Positions 52,323-61,189 of a stretch of 64,000 nucleotides of DNA are shown here, in pieces. A program made the position numbers and the translations under genes. Position 1 is the first letter of the stretch, and each line of letters begins with the position of its first letter. The DNA is from Streptomyces chattanoogensis (GTDB lineage Bacteria > Actinomycetota > Actinomycetes > Streptomycetales > Streptomycetaceae), in the NCBI RefSeq assembly GCF_001294335.1, contig NZ_LGKG01000001.1:310001-374000 (forward strand). The letters are read 5' to 3'. The notes below the pieces were generated by a model, which did no database searches, was not told the origin of the DNA, and saw only the letters and a program-made list of their open reading frames with translations.

Positions 52323-53300
52323 TCACCCGTCCCCTCCGGGCTCTCCCGCCCCCCGAAGCGCCCGCCCGCCCATCGCCCGCAGATACCCGGCCAGCTCCGG
52401 CGGCTCCTGCACCGTGAACTCCCGCCCCAGCATGACCAGCCGCATTGCCAGCCACTCCAGCGAATCCGGCGCGCTGTGCCACCGGCAGGACTCCCCGTCG
52501 ATCGCCGTCACCTCGCCCGCCCGGCCGCCCAGCCGCGCGGCCACCTCCCCGGCCGGGGCGTACACCGTCACCACCGCCCGCTGCGCCGCCGGACCCAGGC
52601 CCTTCATGCGCTCCTGGAAGAAAGCCGCGGCATCGGCGGCGGGCAGCTCGCGCGGCGGGGTCCGTACGCCCGTCGGGAACGCCCCGGTCAGCCGGTCCAC
52701 CCGGAAGAGCCGCCAGTCCTCGCGGTCGTTGTCGTACGCGACCAGATACCAGCGCCGCCCCGCCGCCACCAGGCGGTGCGGCTCCACCAGGCGCTTGGTC
52801 CGCTCGCCCGCGCCCGCCTGGTAGGCGAACCGCACCCGCTCATGGTTGGTGATCGCCGCGGCGAGCACGGTCAGCTGCTCCGGGTCGACGGTCGGGCCCC
52901 CGCCGGCCGGCAGCGGGACGGTGGCGTTGCCGAGCGTGCCCACCCGCCGCCGCAGCCGGGCCGGGAGCACCTGCTCCAGCTTGGCCAGCGCCCGTACGGA
53001 CGCCTCCTCGACGCCCGCCACGGTCTGCCCGGCCGCCGAGCGCAGGCCCACCGCGATGGCCACCGCCTCCTCGTCGTCCAGCAGCAGCGGCGGCATGGCC
53101 GTGCCCGCGGCCAGCCGGTAGCCGCCCTCCGCGCCCATCGTCGCGTGCACGGGATAGCCCAGCTCCCGCAGCCGTTCGATATCGCGGCGGATCGTCCGGG
53201 AGGTGACCCCCAGCCGCGTGGCCAGCTCGCTGCCCGGCCATTCGCGCGGGGTCTGGAGCAGGGACAGGAGGTTCAGCAGTCGTGCCGATGTCTCACTCAT
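52323..53300 (-). CDS. WYL-domain transcriptional regulator
   Basis: A 325-residue regulator. The N-terminal helix-turn-helix spans about residues 5-60 (ELATRLGVTSRTIRRDIERL). The WYL domain spans about 140-215 (VRFAYQAGAGERTKRLVEP, RRWYLVAYD) and a WCX-like C-terminal extension follows. WYL domains bind nucleotides or other ligands. It is divergent from a DHA2-type MFS exporter with inverted repeats between the starts and probably controls that exporter. Confidence 0.93.
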   Translation of the reverse strand: MSETSARLLNLLSLLQTPREWPGSELATRLGVTSRTIRRDIERLRELGYPVHATMGAEGGYRLAAGTAMPPLLLDDEEAVAIAVGLRSAAGQTVAGVEEASVRALAKLEQVLPARLRRRVGTLGNATVPLPAGGGPTVDPEQLTVLAAAITNHERVRFAYQAGAGERTKRLVEPHRLVAAGRRWYLVAYDNDREDWRLFRVDRLTGAFPTGVRTPPRELPAADAAAFFQERMKGLGPAAQRAVVTVYAPAGEVAARLGGRAGEVTAIDGESCRWHSAPDSLEWLAMRLVMLGREFTVQEPPELAGYLRAMGGRALRGAGEPGGDG

Positions 53301-53323
53301 GCCGTCGATGATGCAGGAGGAAA

Positions 53324-53354
53324 TAGGACCGGTGCTGTCCTAGACGGGCTCTAG
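53324..53354. promoter_or_regulatory. Two inverted repeats in the WYL/MFS divergent promoter
   Basis: TAGGAC-N7-GTCCTA (53324-53342) and CTAGA-N5-TCTAG (53340-53354) are perfect inverted repeats that touch each other. They are likely operators of the WYL regulator. Confidence 0.6.
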
Positions 53355-53437
53355 TGTCGGTGACGCATTCGCGCACGACGTCAGCCGGGCGCCTGCCGCG
53401 TATCCCTTCCGCTCCCCACGCATTCCCAGGAGAACGC

Positions 53438-54943
53438 ATGACCACGACCGCCCCCGCCCCCGCCGAGGCGGCCGAAGCGGCGCCCGCGCCCACCGCAACT
53501 CCCGCGGCCCCGGCCGACCGCAGACGCTGGATCGCCCTCGCCGTCATCCTGACCGCGAGCGCCATGGACCTCATCGACGCGACCATCGTCAACATCGCCA
53601 TCCCGAGCATCCGGCAGGACACCGGCGCCTCCTTCAGCGCCCTCCAGTGGGTCACCGCGGGCTATGCCCTCGCCTTCGCCATCGGCCTGATCACCGGCGG
53701 CCGCCTCGGCGACATCTACGGCCGCAAGAGGCTCTTCCTGCTCGGCATGGCCGGCTTCACCGCCGCCTCCGCGCTGTGCGGCCTCGCCGCCGGTCCCGGG
53801 ATGCTGGTGGGCGCGCGGGTGCTGCAGGGCGCCATGGCCGCGCTGATGGTGCCGCAGGTGCTGGCGATCATCCACGTCAGCTTCCCGGCACACGAGCGGG
53901 GCAAGGTCTTCGGGATGTTCGGCGCGGTGATCGGCCTCGGCGCGGTCTGCGGCCCGCTGATCGGCGCGCTGCTCACCGAGGGCAATCTCCTCGGCCTGGA
54001 ATGGCGCCCGATATTCCTGATCAACCTGCCGGTAGGGATCGCCGGCATCCTGCTCGGCGCCCGCTTCGTCACCGAGTCCCGGGCTCCGCGCGCCCTCCGC
54101 CTCGACCTCATCGGCACCGCGCTCGCCACCCTCGGCCTGCTGATGCTCCTCTACCCGCTCACCCAGGGCCGCGAGTCCGGCTGGCCGCTGTGGGGCTTCG
54201 TGTCGATGGCCGCGAGCCCGCTCGTCCTCGCCGTCTTCGTCCGCTACGAACGCGCCAAGGCCCGCAAGGACGGCTCGCCGCTGGTCGAACTCTCCCTCTT
54301 CCAGCTCAAGACCTTCGCGGCCGGCGTCGGCGTACAGCTCACCTTCGGCGCCGCCAGCGGCCTCTTCTTCCTGATCTGGACGCTCCATATGCAGCTCGGC
54401 CTGGGCTGGGGCCCGCTGCACGCGGGACTGACCGGGCTGCCGTTCTCGCTCGCCTGCTCGGCCGCGGCCGGAATGTCCGTCCAGAAGCTGGTGCCGCGCT
54501 TCGGCCGTAAGGTCCTCCAGGCCGGTGCGCTGATCATGCTGACCGGAGCGCTGCTCTACCTGTGGGACGCCGGGCACTACGGCACCGCCCTGCAGTCCTG
54601 GCAGATGATCCCCGCGATGCTCCTGCTGGGCGGGGGCATGGGACTGATCGTCGCCCCGATCACCGACTCGGTGCTCTCCGAGGTCCCCGCCGAGCACTCC
54701 GGCTCCGCCTCCGGCATCTTCAACACCACCGGCCAGCTGGGCATGGCGCTGGGCCTCGGCCTGTCGTCGGTGGCGTTCTTCGGCGTCGCCGACGGTGCGG
54801 GCGCCCAAGCCGCGCCGGGCGCCGCCTTCCTCCAGGCCACCACCCACTCCCTCTGGTGGGTCTCGGGCGGTCTGGTGATCGTCTTCGGCCTGCTGTTCCT
54901 GCTGCCGAAGCGGGTACGGACACCGGACGCTCCGGCGGCATGA
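53438..54943 (+). CDS. MFS drug transporter, DHA2 (14-helix) family
   Basis: A 501-residue exporter with about 14 membrane helices after a ~30-residue Ala/Pro-rich N-terminus. The family motif D(A/L)TIVNIAIPSI is near residue 47 and the loop 2-3 motif GRLGDIYGRKR near residue 90. Motif C-like GAVCGPLIG is present. It probably expels a hydrophobic drug by proton antiport. ATG at 53438 has CCAGGAG upstream. It is divergent from the WYL regulator. Confidence 0.93.
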   Translation: MTTTAPAPAEAAEAAPAPTATPAAPADRRRWIALAVILTASAMDLIDATIVNIAIPSIRQDTGASFSALQWVTAGYALAFAIGLITGGRLGDIYGRKRLFLLGMAGFTAASALCGLAAGPGMLVGARVLQGAMAALMVPQVLAIIHVSFPAHERGKVFGMFGAVIGLGAVCGPLIGALLTEGNLLGLEWRPIFLINLPVGIAGILLGARFVTESRAPRALRLDLIGTALATLGLLMLLYPLTQGRESGWPLWGFVSMAASPLVLAVFVRYERAKARKDGSPLVELSLFQLKTFAAGVGVQLTFGAASGLFFLIWTLHMQLGLGWGPLHAGLTGLPFSLACSAAAGMSVQKLVPRFGRKVLQAGALIMLTGALLYLWDAGHYGTALQSWQMIPAMLLLGGGMGLIVAPITDSVLSEVPAEHSGSASGIFNTTGQLGMALGLGLSSVAFFGVADGAGAQAAPGAAFLQATTHSLWWVSGGLVIVFGLLFLLPKRVRTPDAPAA

Positions 54944-55038
54944 CGCGGCGACCGCCGGCTGCGGGCGGACCGGGTACGGCCGCCCGCCCGGCGGCAAAAA
55001 CCGGTCCGCGGCCGTACCGCTCCCGGGGCGCCGCCCGG

Positions 55039-55044
55039 CATACT
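55039..55044 (+). promoter_or_regulatory. -10 of a leaderless corA transcript
   Basis: CATACT lies seven bases before the GTG start of corA with no ribosome site between, as in leaderless mRNAs. Confidence 0.4.
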
Positions 55045-55050
55045 GGCCGG

Positions 55051-56142
55051 GTGTCGATGATCAGCAACCTCCGCAAGGCCGTCCGGCTGCCGCAGCCGCG
55101 AAGCCGGGGTGTCGACCTCAGTCACCCGGCGCGCTCGCCGCTCGGTACCGCTGTCGTGAACTGCGCGGTGTACGTGGACGGCGTGCGGCAGGACGGCAAC
55201 CACCCGGCCGATGTGGCGATACGCCGGGTCCGCGAAACCGGCAGCGGTTTCGTCTGGATCGGGCTGCACGAGCCGTCCGAGAAGGAATTCGCCGGCATCG
55301 TCGAGCTGTTCGGACTGCATCCGCTCGCCGTCGAAGACGCCGTGTACGCCCATCAGCGCCCCAAGCTCGAGCATTACGACGACTCGCTCTTCACCGTCTT
55401 CAAGACGGTCCGCTATGTCGACCACGACCGGCTCACCGACACCAGCGAGGTGGTGGAGACCGGCGAGATCATGGTCTTCACCGGCGCCGATTTCGTGATC
55501 ACGGTGCGGCACGGCGGGCACGGCTCGCTCGGTCCGCTCCGCGAGCAGCTGGAGTCCGACCCCGAGCAGCTGGCGCTCGGCCCGTCCGCCGTACTCCACG
55601 CCGTCGCCGACCTCGTCGTGGACGACTACCTCGATGTCACCGCCGCCGTCCAGGTGGACATCGACGACGTCGAGAGCGAGGTCTTCTCCGTACGGGGCGG
55701 CGGCGGGGCCGGCCGGATCTACCAGCTCAAGCGCGAACTGCTGGAGCTCAAGCGCGCGGTGGCCCCGCTGGACCGGCCGATGCGGGAGCTGGCGACCCAG
55801 CCGATGCGCCAGGTCGACCCCCGGATCAAGACCTACTTCCGGGACGTCGCCGACCACCTCGACCGGGTCACCGAGCAGATCACGTCGTTCGACGAACTGC
55901 TCAACTCCATACTTCAGGCCCATCTCGCCCAGGTCACCGTCGCCCAGAACGAGGACATGCGCAAGATCAGCGCCTGGGTCGCGATCCTGGCCGTACCGAC
56001 CATGGTCTGCGGCGTCTACGGCATGAACTTCGAATACATGCCGGAGAAGCACTGGGTGTTCGGGTATCCGCTGGTGATGGCGCTGATCGCCACGCTCTGC
56101 CGGATCATCCACCGCGGCTTCAAACGGAACGGCTGGCTCTGA
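55051..56142 (+). CDS. corA: CorA-family magnesium/cobalt channel
   Basis: A 363-residue CorA protein. The cytoplasmic funnel domain (residues 1-300) includes FVWIGLHEPSEKE and AVYAHQRPKLEHYDDSLF. Two C-terminal membrane helices follow, with the selectivity motif YGMNF (near residue 327) in the loop between them. It forms a pentameric channel for magnesium uptake. GTG at 55051 or ATG at 55057 could be the start. No ribosome site precedes either and a -10 lies right upstream. Confidence 0.93.
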   Translation: MSMISNLRKAVRLPQPRSRGVDLSHPARSPLGTAVVNCAVYVDGVRQDGNHPADVAIRRVRETGSGFVWIGLHEPSEKEFAGIVELFGLHPLAVEDAVYAHQRPKLEHYDDSLFTVFKTVRYVDHDRLTDTSEVVETGEIMVFTGADFVITVRHGGHGSLGPLREQLESDPEQLALGPSAVLHAVADLVVDDYLDVTAAVQVDIDDVESEVFSVRGGGGAGRIYQLKRELLELKRAVAPLDRPMRELATQPMRQVDPRIKTYFRDVADHLDRVTEQITSFDELLNSILQAHLAQVTVAQNEDMRKISAWVAILAVPTMVCGVYGMNFEYMPEKHWVFGYPLVMALIATLCRIIHRGFKRNGWL

Positions 56143-56149
56143 GGAACCG

Positions 56150-57406
56150 CTACCTTCCCGCCACCTGCCGGGGCCGCGCCGCGCCCCACCCCGCCGCGAT
56201 CTGCGGGAGCAGCAGCGCCAGCAGTACGGCCAGCGGGACGGTCCAGCTGCCGGAGGCGTCATGGACGGCGCCCAGGACGGCCGGGCCGGTGGCGGCCAGG
56301 ATGTAACCGGAGCACTGCGCCATGCTGGAGAGCTGGGCCGTGTGCCGGGCGTCCGGGGCGCGCTGGACGATGAACAGCAGCGCCAGACTGATGGCCGCGC
56401 CCTGGCCGAGGCCCAGCAGCGTCATCCATATGTAGGCGCCGCCCGCCGGTGCGGCCAGCATCCCCGCGAAGGCCGTCGCGCACAGCACCGCCCCCAGCGC
56501 CGCCAGCACCCCGGCGCGCAGCCGGCGGCCGACGACGACCGGGGCGAGGAACGAGCCCGCGATGCCCAGGAGGGAGGAATAGGACAGCATCCACCCGGCG
56601 TCACCCGCACTCATCCCGGCGTCCTCGAGCATCGTCGGCAGCCAGGCGGCGGCCGCGTAATAGCTCAGCGACTGCAGGCCCATGTAGCCGGTGACCTGCC
56701 AGGCCAGCGGGTCGCGCCACAGGCCGCGTACCGGACGGGCCGTCTGCCGGGCGGTGGCCGCCACCCCTGTACGGGACCGTACCCGCGGCAGCCAGACGAT
56801 CAGCGCGATCACCGCGAGCGAGCCCCAGCAGGCCAGCGTGGCCTGCCAGTTGAGTCCGGTGGCCTGCTGCACGGGGACGGTGATCCCGGCCGCGAGGGCG
56901 GCGCCGCCGAACAGCGACATCGAGTACAGACCGGTCATCAGCCCGGCGCGGGACGGGAAGTCCCGCTTGATCAGACCGGGCAGCAGGACATTGGCGACGG
57001 CGATACCCGCGCCGATCACGACCGTCCCGGCGAACAGCGCCGCCACGGAGTCCAGCAGCCGCAGCCCGGTGCCGGCGCAGATCAGCGCCATGGTGCCGAG
57101 CAGCGACCGCTCCGTCCCGAACCGCCGCCCCAGCCGCGGCGCGACCGGCGCCAGCAGCCCGAAGCAGAGCAGCGGCAGCGCGGTGAGCAGGCTGGTGGCC
57201 GCGGCCGACATGCCGCTTTCCGAGCGGATCGTCCCGGCAAGCGGGGAGACGGCGACCAGCGCCGGGCGCAGATTCAGGGCCAGCAGGATGACGCCGATGC
57301 CGAGCCAGAGGGCGCGGCGGCCGGTGGGGGAGGGGGCGGCCGACGGGGCCGCCGGGGCGGTGCGGGGCGCCGCCTCCTGGGTGGCGTTCGCTCCGCCGTC
57401 AGGCAT
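56150..57406 (-). CDS. MFS transporter, CynX/NimT type
   Basis: A 418-residue transporter with 12 membrane helices. It carries LNLRPALVAVSPL in helix 1 and VANVLLPGLIKRDFP near residue 135, motifs of the cyanate/nitroimidazole-type subfamily. The substrate is unknown. The start overlaps the end of the GntR regulator by eight bases, so the two are one operon and the regulator probably controls the transporter. It ends eight bases from the corA stop, convergent. Confidence 0.92.
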   Translation of the reverse strand: MPDGGANATQEAAPRTAPAAPSAAPSPTGRRALWLGIGVILLALNLRPALVAVSPLAGTIRSESGMSAAATSLLTALPLLCFGLLAPVAPRLGRRFGTERSLLGTMALICAGTGLRLLDSVAALFAGTVVIGAGIAVANVLLPGLIKRDFPSRAGLMTGLYSMSLFGGAALAAGITVPVQQATGLNWQATLACWGSLAVIALIVWLPRVRSRTGVAATARQTARPVRGLWRDPLAWQVTGYMGLQSLSYYAAAAWLPTMLEDAGMSAGDAGWMLSYSSLLGIAGSFLAPVVVGRRLRAGVLAALGAVLCATAFAGMLAAPAGGAYIWMTLLGLGQGAAISLALLFIVQRAPDARHTAQLSSMAQCSGYILAATGPAVLGAVHDASGSWTVPLAVLLALLLPQIAAGWGAARPRQVAGR

Positions 57407-58136
57407 GGGTGCCGTCCCCCGGGTTCTGCTCGTGCCGCGGCTGCTCGCCGGACCCGCGCAGCGCGTCCATGGCCTCCGTGAGGTGCGCCAGCGCCGCCCG
57501 TTCGGCGGCGTCGGCGTCCCGTGCCTCGATGGCATCGACGATGGCCTCGTGCGAGGCGTACTGGTTGCGCACGGAGTCGGGGACGGGGGCGCTGACGACC
57601 GACTGGAGCGTCGCGCGCAGGGCGTCGCTGAGATGCTCGTACAGCTCGGCGAGTACGTCGTTGTGCGCGGCCGCGGCCACCGCCCGGTGAAAGCGCATAT
57701 CGGCGTCGATGAAGGCGGCCACATCGCCGCTGTCCCACGCCCGGCTGCGCTCGGCCAGCGCACCGCGCAGCGCGGCCAGGTCCTCGTCGGTACGGCGCAG
57801 CGCGGCATGGCGCGCGGCGTCCCGCTCCAGCGAGGCGCGCACCTCGTACGCCTCCAGGTCGCCCGCCCGTCGCAGTCTGCGCTGGACGGCGGCGCCGAAG
57901 CCGCTGCCGGCCCGGACGTAGGTGCCGTCGCCCTGACGCGGCTCCAGCATCCCGGTGTGCACCAGGGCGCGCACCGCCTCGCGGACGGTGTTCCGGCCCA
58001 CGCCGAGCTGCTCGACGAGCACCGGTTCGGCGGGGATCTTCGTCCCCACCCCCCACTCGCCCTCGGCGATCAGGCTCTCCATCTGCTCGATGACCAGGTC
58101 CACGAGGTTGGTGCGGGCGGTGCTGTGCAGCGGCAT
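57399..58136 (-). CDS. GntR-family regulator, FadR subfamily
   Basis: A 245-residue regulator. The winged helix spans about residues 10-75 (KIPAEPVLVEQLGVGRNTVR) and the all-helical FCD domain about 95-225, with metal-ligand candidates DADMRFHRAV and a later His (YASHEAIV). FCD proteins usually bind small organic acids. ATG at 58136 has GGAGG nine bases upstream. It is cotranscribed with the MFS gene. Confidence 0.93.
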   Translation of the reverse strand: MPLHSTARTNLVDLVIEQMESLIAEGEWGVGTKIPAEPVLVEQLGVGRNTVREAVRALVHTGMLEPRQGDGTYVRAGSGFGAAVQRRLRRAGDLEAYEVRASLERDAARHAALRRTDEDLAALRGALAERSRAWDSGDVAAFIDADMRFHRAVAAAAHNDVLAELYEHLSDALRATLQSVVSAPVPDSVRNQYASHEAIVDAIEARDADAAERAALAHLTEAMDALRGSGEQPRHEQNPGDGTHA

Positions 58137-58243
58137 GGGCGTCGTCCTCCCGGTGTGATTCCACCGGTGATGGGAACATCCCATGTTTCGCGCTGTCAAA
58201 CGGCGGGGGTTAGCCTGAGGACGCCGATGATCTCGGGAGACAT

Positions 58244-58702
58244 ATGGACAGGCGAGCCCGCCGTGCGGAAGCGGTGCCCCCGCCGTGGCGGGGCCAGTGG
58301 CCGGTGATCGGCGTGGTGGCCGCGGGCGGCGCGGTCGGAGCCGTGGCGCGCTACGGGGCGTCCGTCCTGTGGCCGACGGTCCCCGGCGCCTTCCCCTGGA
58401 CGATCCTCGCCGTCAACGCCGTCGGCTGTGCCCTGATGGGCGTCCTGATGGTGCTGATCACCGAACTGTGGTCGCCGCACCGGCTGGTGCGCCCGTTCCT
58501 CGGCACCGGCATCCTCGGCGGCTTCACCACCTTCTCGACCTACACGGTGGACATCGCGCACCTGGTGGACGCCCGGCGGGCCGCGCAGGCCCTGGCCTAT
58601 CTGGCGGCCACCCTGTTCGCCGCGCTCGCGGCCGTAGCGGGCGCGGCGGCCCTGACCCGCGCACTGCTCGTACTCCTCGGACGAAGGGGGCGGCCGGCAT
58701 GA
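58244..58702 (+). CDS. crcB: Fluoride channel subunit FluC/CrcB (first copy)
   Basis: A 152-residue, four-helix protein. It has [11 protein letters not shown] near residue 28, the channel-lining Asn in ILAVNAVGC and the [10 protein letters not shown] signature. Fluoride channels are dual-topology dimers. This one is paired with a second, shorter copy two genes on, so a heterodimer is likely. The stop overlaps the DUF190 start (ATGA). Confidence 0.94.
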   Translation: MDRRARRAEAVPPPWRGQWPVIGVVAAGGAVGAVARYGASVLWPTVPGAFPWTILAVNAVGCALMGVLMVLITELWSPHRLVRPFLGTGILGGFTTFSTYTVDIAHLVDARRAAQALAYLAATLFAALAAVAGAAALTRALLVLLGRRGRPA

Positions 58703-59079
58703 CACGGACCGCAGGTCCGGCGCTGCGGCTCACGGTGGTCGTCGGCGAGCACGAGGTCTGGCATCACAAGCCGCTCCACGCGGAGATCGTGCACCGCGCG
58801 CACGCCGCCGGGCTGGCCGGTGCGAGCGTCTTCCGGGGCGTCGAGGGCTTCGGCGCCTCGTCCGTCATCCACACCCAGCGGCTGCTGTCCCTGAGCGAGG
58901 ACCTGCCCGTCGCGGTCATCGTCGTGGACGCGGAGGATCGGGTTCGGGGCTTTCTGCCGCGGCTGGCGGAACTCGTGGGGGAGCGGGGCCTGGTGACCGT
59001 CGAACCGTGCGAGGTGATCGCCTTTCCGGAGCGGCGGCCGGACGGCGGTGCGGACACGGCGGCGGGCGAGCGCGGGTGA
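58699..59079 (+). CDS. DUF190 protein (PII-like fold)
   Basis: A 126-residue protein of the DUF190 family, with [20 protein letters not shown] and VFRGVEGFG as the core. The family has a ferredoxin-like, PII-type fold and regularly lies next to crcB, so it may regulate fluoride export. It overlaps both neighbours (ATGA and GTGA) and is the middle gene of a tight three-gene unit. Confidence 0.93.
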   Translation: MTRTAGPALRLTVVVGEHEVWHHKPLHAEIVHRAHAAGLAGASVFRGVEGFGASSVIHTQRLLSLSEDLPVAVIVVDAEDRVRGFLPRLAELVGERGLVTVEPCEVIAFPERRPDGGADTAAGERG

Positions 59080-59450
59080 ACTGGCTTCTTGTCGTGGCCG
59101 GCGCGGTGGTCGGGGCGCCGCTGCGGTTCCTCACCGACCGCTTTGTGCAGTCCCGGCACGACAGCGTCTTCCCCTGGGGGACGTTCACCGTCAATGTCGT
59201 CGGCTCGCTGGTCCTCGGCCTGCTGACCGGCGCCGCGGCCGTCGGTGTCGCCTCCCCGCACGTCCAGCTGCTCATCGGCACCGGGCTGTGCGGTGCCCTG
59301 ACGACATACTCGACCTTCTCCTACGAGACGCTGCGGCTGGCGCAGGACGGGGCCCGCCTCTTCTCCCTGGTCAACGCGGCGGCAAGTGTGGCGGCCGGGC
59401 TGGGCGCCGCGTTCGCGGGGTTGGCCTGCGCGCGGATGCTGTGGGGCTGA
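59076..59450 (+). CDS. crcB: Fluoride channel subunit FluC/CrcB (second copy)
   Basis: A 124-residue, four-helix protein with [22 protein letters not shown] and the signature [13 protein letters not shown] at 59076 overlaps the DUF190 stop. Together with the first copy it probably makes an asymmetric fluoride channel. It is shorter than the first copy at the N-terminus. Confidence 0.94.
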   Translation: MNWLLVVAGAVVGAPLRFLTDRFVQSRHDSVFPWGTFTVNVVGSLVLGLLTGAAAVGVASPHVQLLIGTGLCGALTTYSTFSYETLRLAQDGARLFSLVNAAASVAAGLGAAFAGLACARMLWG

Positions 59451-59533
59451 CCCGGCACTCCCCGGACCCCCGGGCCCCGTGGGTATTCTCCGCGTATCCG
59501 GCGCGCGGTTGACCGGTGGAACGGGGGAGGGGC

Positions 59534-60076
59534 ATGGCAGAGGTGTTCCTACGGCGGCTGACCAGGTGGCAGGCCGAGACCCAGCGGGAGTCGGTCGCCG
59601 ATCTCCACGCTGCGGCGCATCACGGTCGGCCCGCCGCCGACGGCGTCCCGGACCGGGCGGAATTCCTGCGGCGGTTCGCCGGGTACGACATTCAGCGCCC
59701 CGGCTTCGACATGGTCATCGGCAGCGATCCGGCGCTGGTCGGCTGCTGTTACGGCTATGCCGCCGACCGGGAAGGCGACTGGCTCCGGGCGTGTTCCGCC
59801 GGGCTGCCGGACGAGCTGCCGGACGAGGTGTGCCAAGCGGCCGCGGCGGGGCGGCTGTTCCTGCTCGCCGGGCTGATGGTGCTGCCCGCGCACCGGCGTA
59901 CGGGAGTCGCCACCCGCCTCGCGCAGACGCTGCTGATCCGGAGCAACGCCGCGCTGGCCCTCGCCCCGGTGGCCGCGGACAACGCCCCGGCCCGGGCCGC
60001 GTTCCGCTCGTGGGGCTGGCGGCCGCCGGCCGGTGCGGGGGCCCGACTGGAGCCGTGGACCCGCCCGTTGCCGTGA
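59534..60076 (+). CDS. GNAT-family N-acetyltransferase
   Basis: A 180-residue acetyltransferase. CoA motif A is LMVLPAHRRTGVATRLAQTL (about residues 117-136), and NAPARAAFRSWGW follows near residue 157. The acceptor is unknown. ATG at 59534 has GGGGAGGGG directly upstream. A hairpin at 60133-60163 follows. Confidence 0.88.
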   Translation: MAEVFLRRLTRWQAETQRESVADLHAAAHHGRPAADGVPDRAEFLRRFAGYDIQRPGFDMVIGSDPALVGCCYGYAADREGDWLRACSAGLPDELPDEVCQAAAAGRLFLLAGLMVLPAHRRTGVATRLAQTLLIRSNAALALAPVAADNAPARAAFRSWGWRPPAGAGARLEPWTRPLP

Positions 60077-60132
60077 CAGGCCGGCCCGCCCGCTGCCGTG
60101 AAAAAGGCGCCGTGCCGTGACGGCAAAGCACT

Positions 60133-60163
60133 GGGGCCCGGGAGAAGTACCTCACCGGGCCCC
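60133..60163 (+). terminator. Terminator after the GNAT gene
   Basis: GGGGCCCGG/CCGGGCCCC, a perfect 9-bp stem with a 13-base loop. Confidence 0.7.
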
Positions 60164-60260
60164 ACCGCTGTCGTCGCGAACGCGTGGGAGAAACGCGATC
60201 GCCGCCGGCGCCGCCATTGCCGCCGGCGCCGCCCCCGTTCCCGGCGCGCCGCCAGGAGTC

Positions 60261-60290
60261 CGAGGGCCGGCCGCCAGGTACCGGCCCTCG
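60261..60290 (-). terminator. Terminator after snpA
   Basis: CGAGGGCCGG/CCGGCCCTCG, a perfect 10-bp stem with a ten-base loop, beyond the snapalysin stop. Confidence 0.8.
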
Positions 60291-60347
60291 GGAGCCACGG
60301 CCGCAGTCCGTGGCCTCAGCCGCTGTCGCAGCTGGTCAGTGGGCAGT

Positions 60348-60992
60348 TCAGTGCTTCAGGCCGCGCAGACCGTTGGCCCAGAGCTGGTCCACCTTGGCGC
60401 GCTCGTTCGCGTCCGGCTGGGTGTTCTGGCAGGACGTGCCGGGCCCGCCGCCGGACATCAGCTCGCTGCACGGACCCTCGTAGTGGTCCGGCAGACCCAG
60501 CACATGGCCGGTCTCGTGCGCCGCGACGCGGGTGGAGTTGTATTCCTGGTTCTGCTTGTAGTCCAGGAAGACGAAGCCCTTGCCGTGGCCGTCGGTGCTG
60601 GCGTACGAACCGCGCGGGTCGTCGCCCTCCTTGTACTGGAAGTCGCCGCCGCTGCCTTCCTGCAGCTTCACGTTCTGCACGGCGCCGTTCCATATGGATG
60701 CGCTCTCGGCTATCTGGCTCTTGAACGTCGGGGCCGCACTCGCGTCGTAGGTCACGGTGACCGACTTCGTGCCCGGGTGCGCCTTCATCTTCGCCGTGGC
60801 CGACTTCATGACGGCGTCGAAGAAGGCCTTGGTGTCCGCCTTCTCGGCGGCCGACCCGGTGTACGCCGCGATGGAGGCCGGCGTGCTCTGGTGGGAGGAG
60901 GGGGAAGCTGCCGAAACCGGCGCCGCGGCTGCGAGCGCGGCAGCGAGGCCCAGGCCGAGCGCTGCCGACAGCGCCGTCTTGGGAGATCTCAT
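60348..60992 (-). CDS. snpA: Snapalysin (secreted small neutral metalloprotease, M7)
   Basis: A 214-residue pre-pro-enzyme. A signal peptide ends near AAPVSAA (residue ~28), a short propeptide follows, and the catalytic domain starts near residue 75. The zinc motif [15 protein letters not shown] gives His, His and the Asp ligand typical of snapalysin, and [14 protein letters not shown] follows with the structural disulphide. The enzyme is secreted and cleaves proteins on the amino side of aromatic residues. It is divergent from a LysR regulator, the known arrangement for snapalysin genes, where the regulator activates it. Confidence 0.95.
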   Translation of the reverse strand: MRSPKTALSAALGLGLAAALAAAAPVSAASPSSHQSTPASIAAYTGSAAEKADTKAFFDAVMKSATAKMKAHPGTKSVTVTYDASAAPTFKSQIAESASIWNGAVQNVKLQEGSGGDFQYKEGDDPRGSYASTDGHGKGFVFLDYKQNQEYNSTRVAAHETGHVLGLPDHYEGPCSELMSGGGPGTSCQNTQPDANERAKVDQLWANGLRGLKH

Positions 60993-61118
60993 GTGGGGGG
61001 CTCCTTAATTTCCGAGGGCCGCGGTCGCCGTGTGGGGCGGCGACCGGGGCCCTGCGGATTTCTTGGTGCCGTTGAGTCTGGACGGAGTTCACCCGTGAGG
61101 CGGAGATGTTAAGTGGCG

Positions 61119-61133
61119 ATAGCCTGAGGCAAT
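61119..61133. promoter_or_regulatory. LysR-type operator between snpA and its regulator
   Basis: ATAGCCTGAGGCAAT is a T-N11-A inverted repeat with 5 of 6 pairs. Two direct GGCAATACCC copies (61128-61137, 61140-61149) overlap it. This is a typical LysR-regulator site pattern. Confidence 0.65.
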
Positions 61134-61189
61134 ACCCCTGGCAATACCCTCGAAAATTGACCGAGTTCGGGCAGGTTTAAGAGTCTGGT

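Noticed and set aside
58137..58243. Fluoride riboswitch before the first crcB
   Set aside because: A GCCGATGATCTCGG segment recalls the 3' part of the motif, but the 5' GGCGATG element and the conserved pseudoknot partner are not found.
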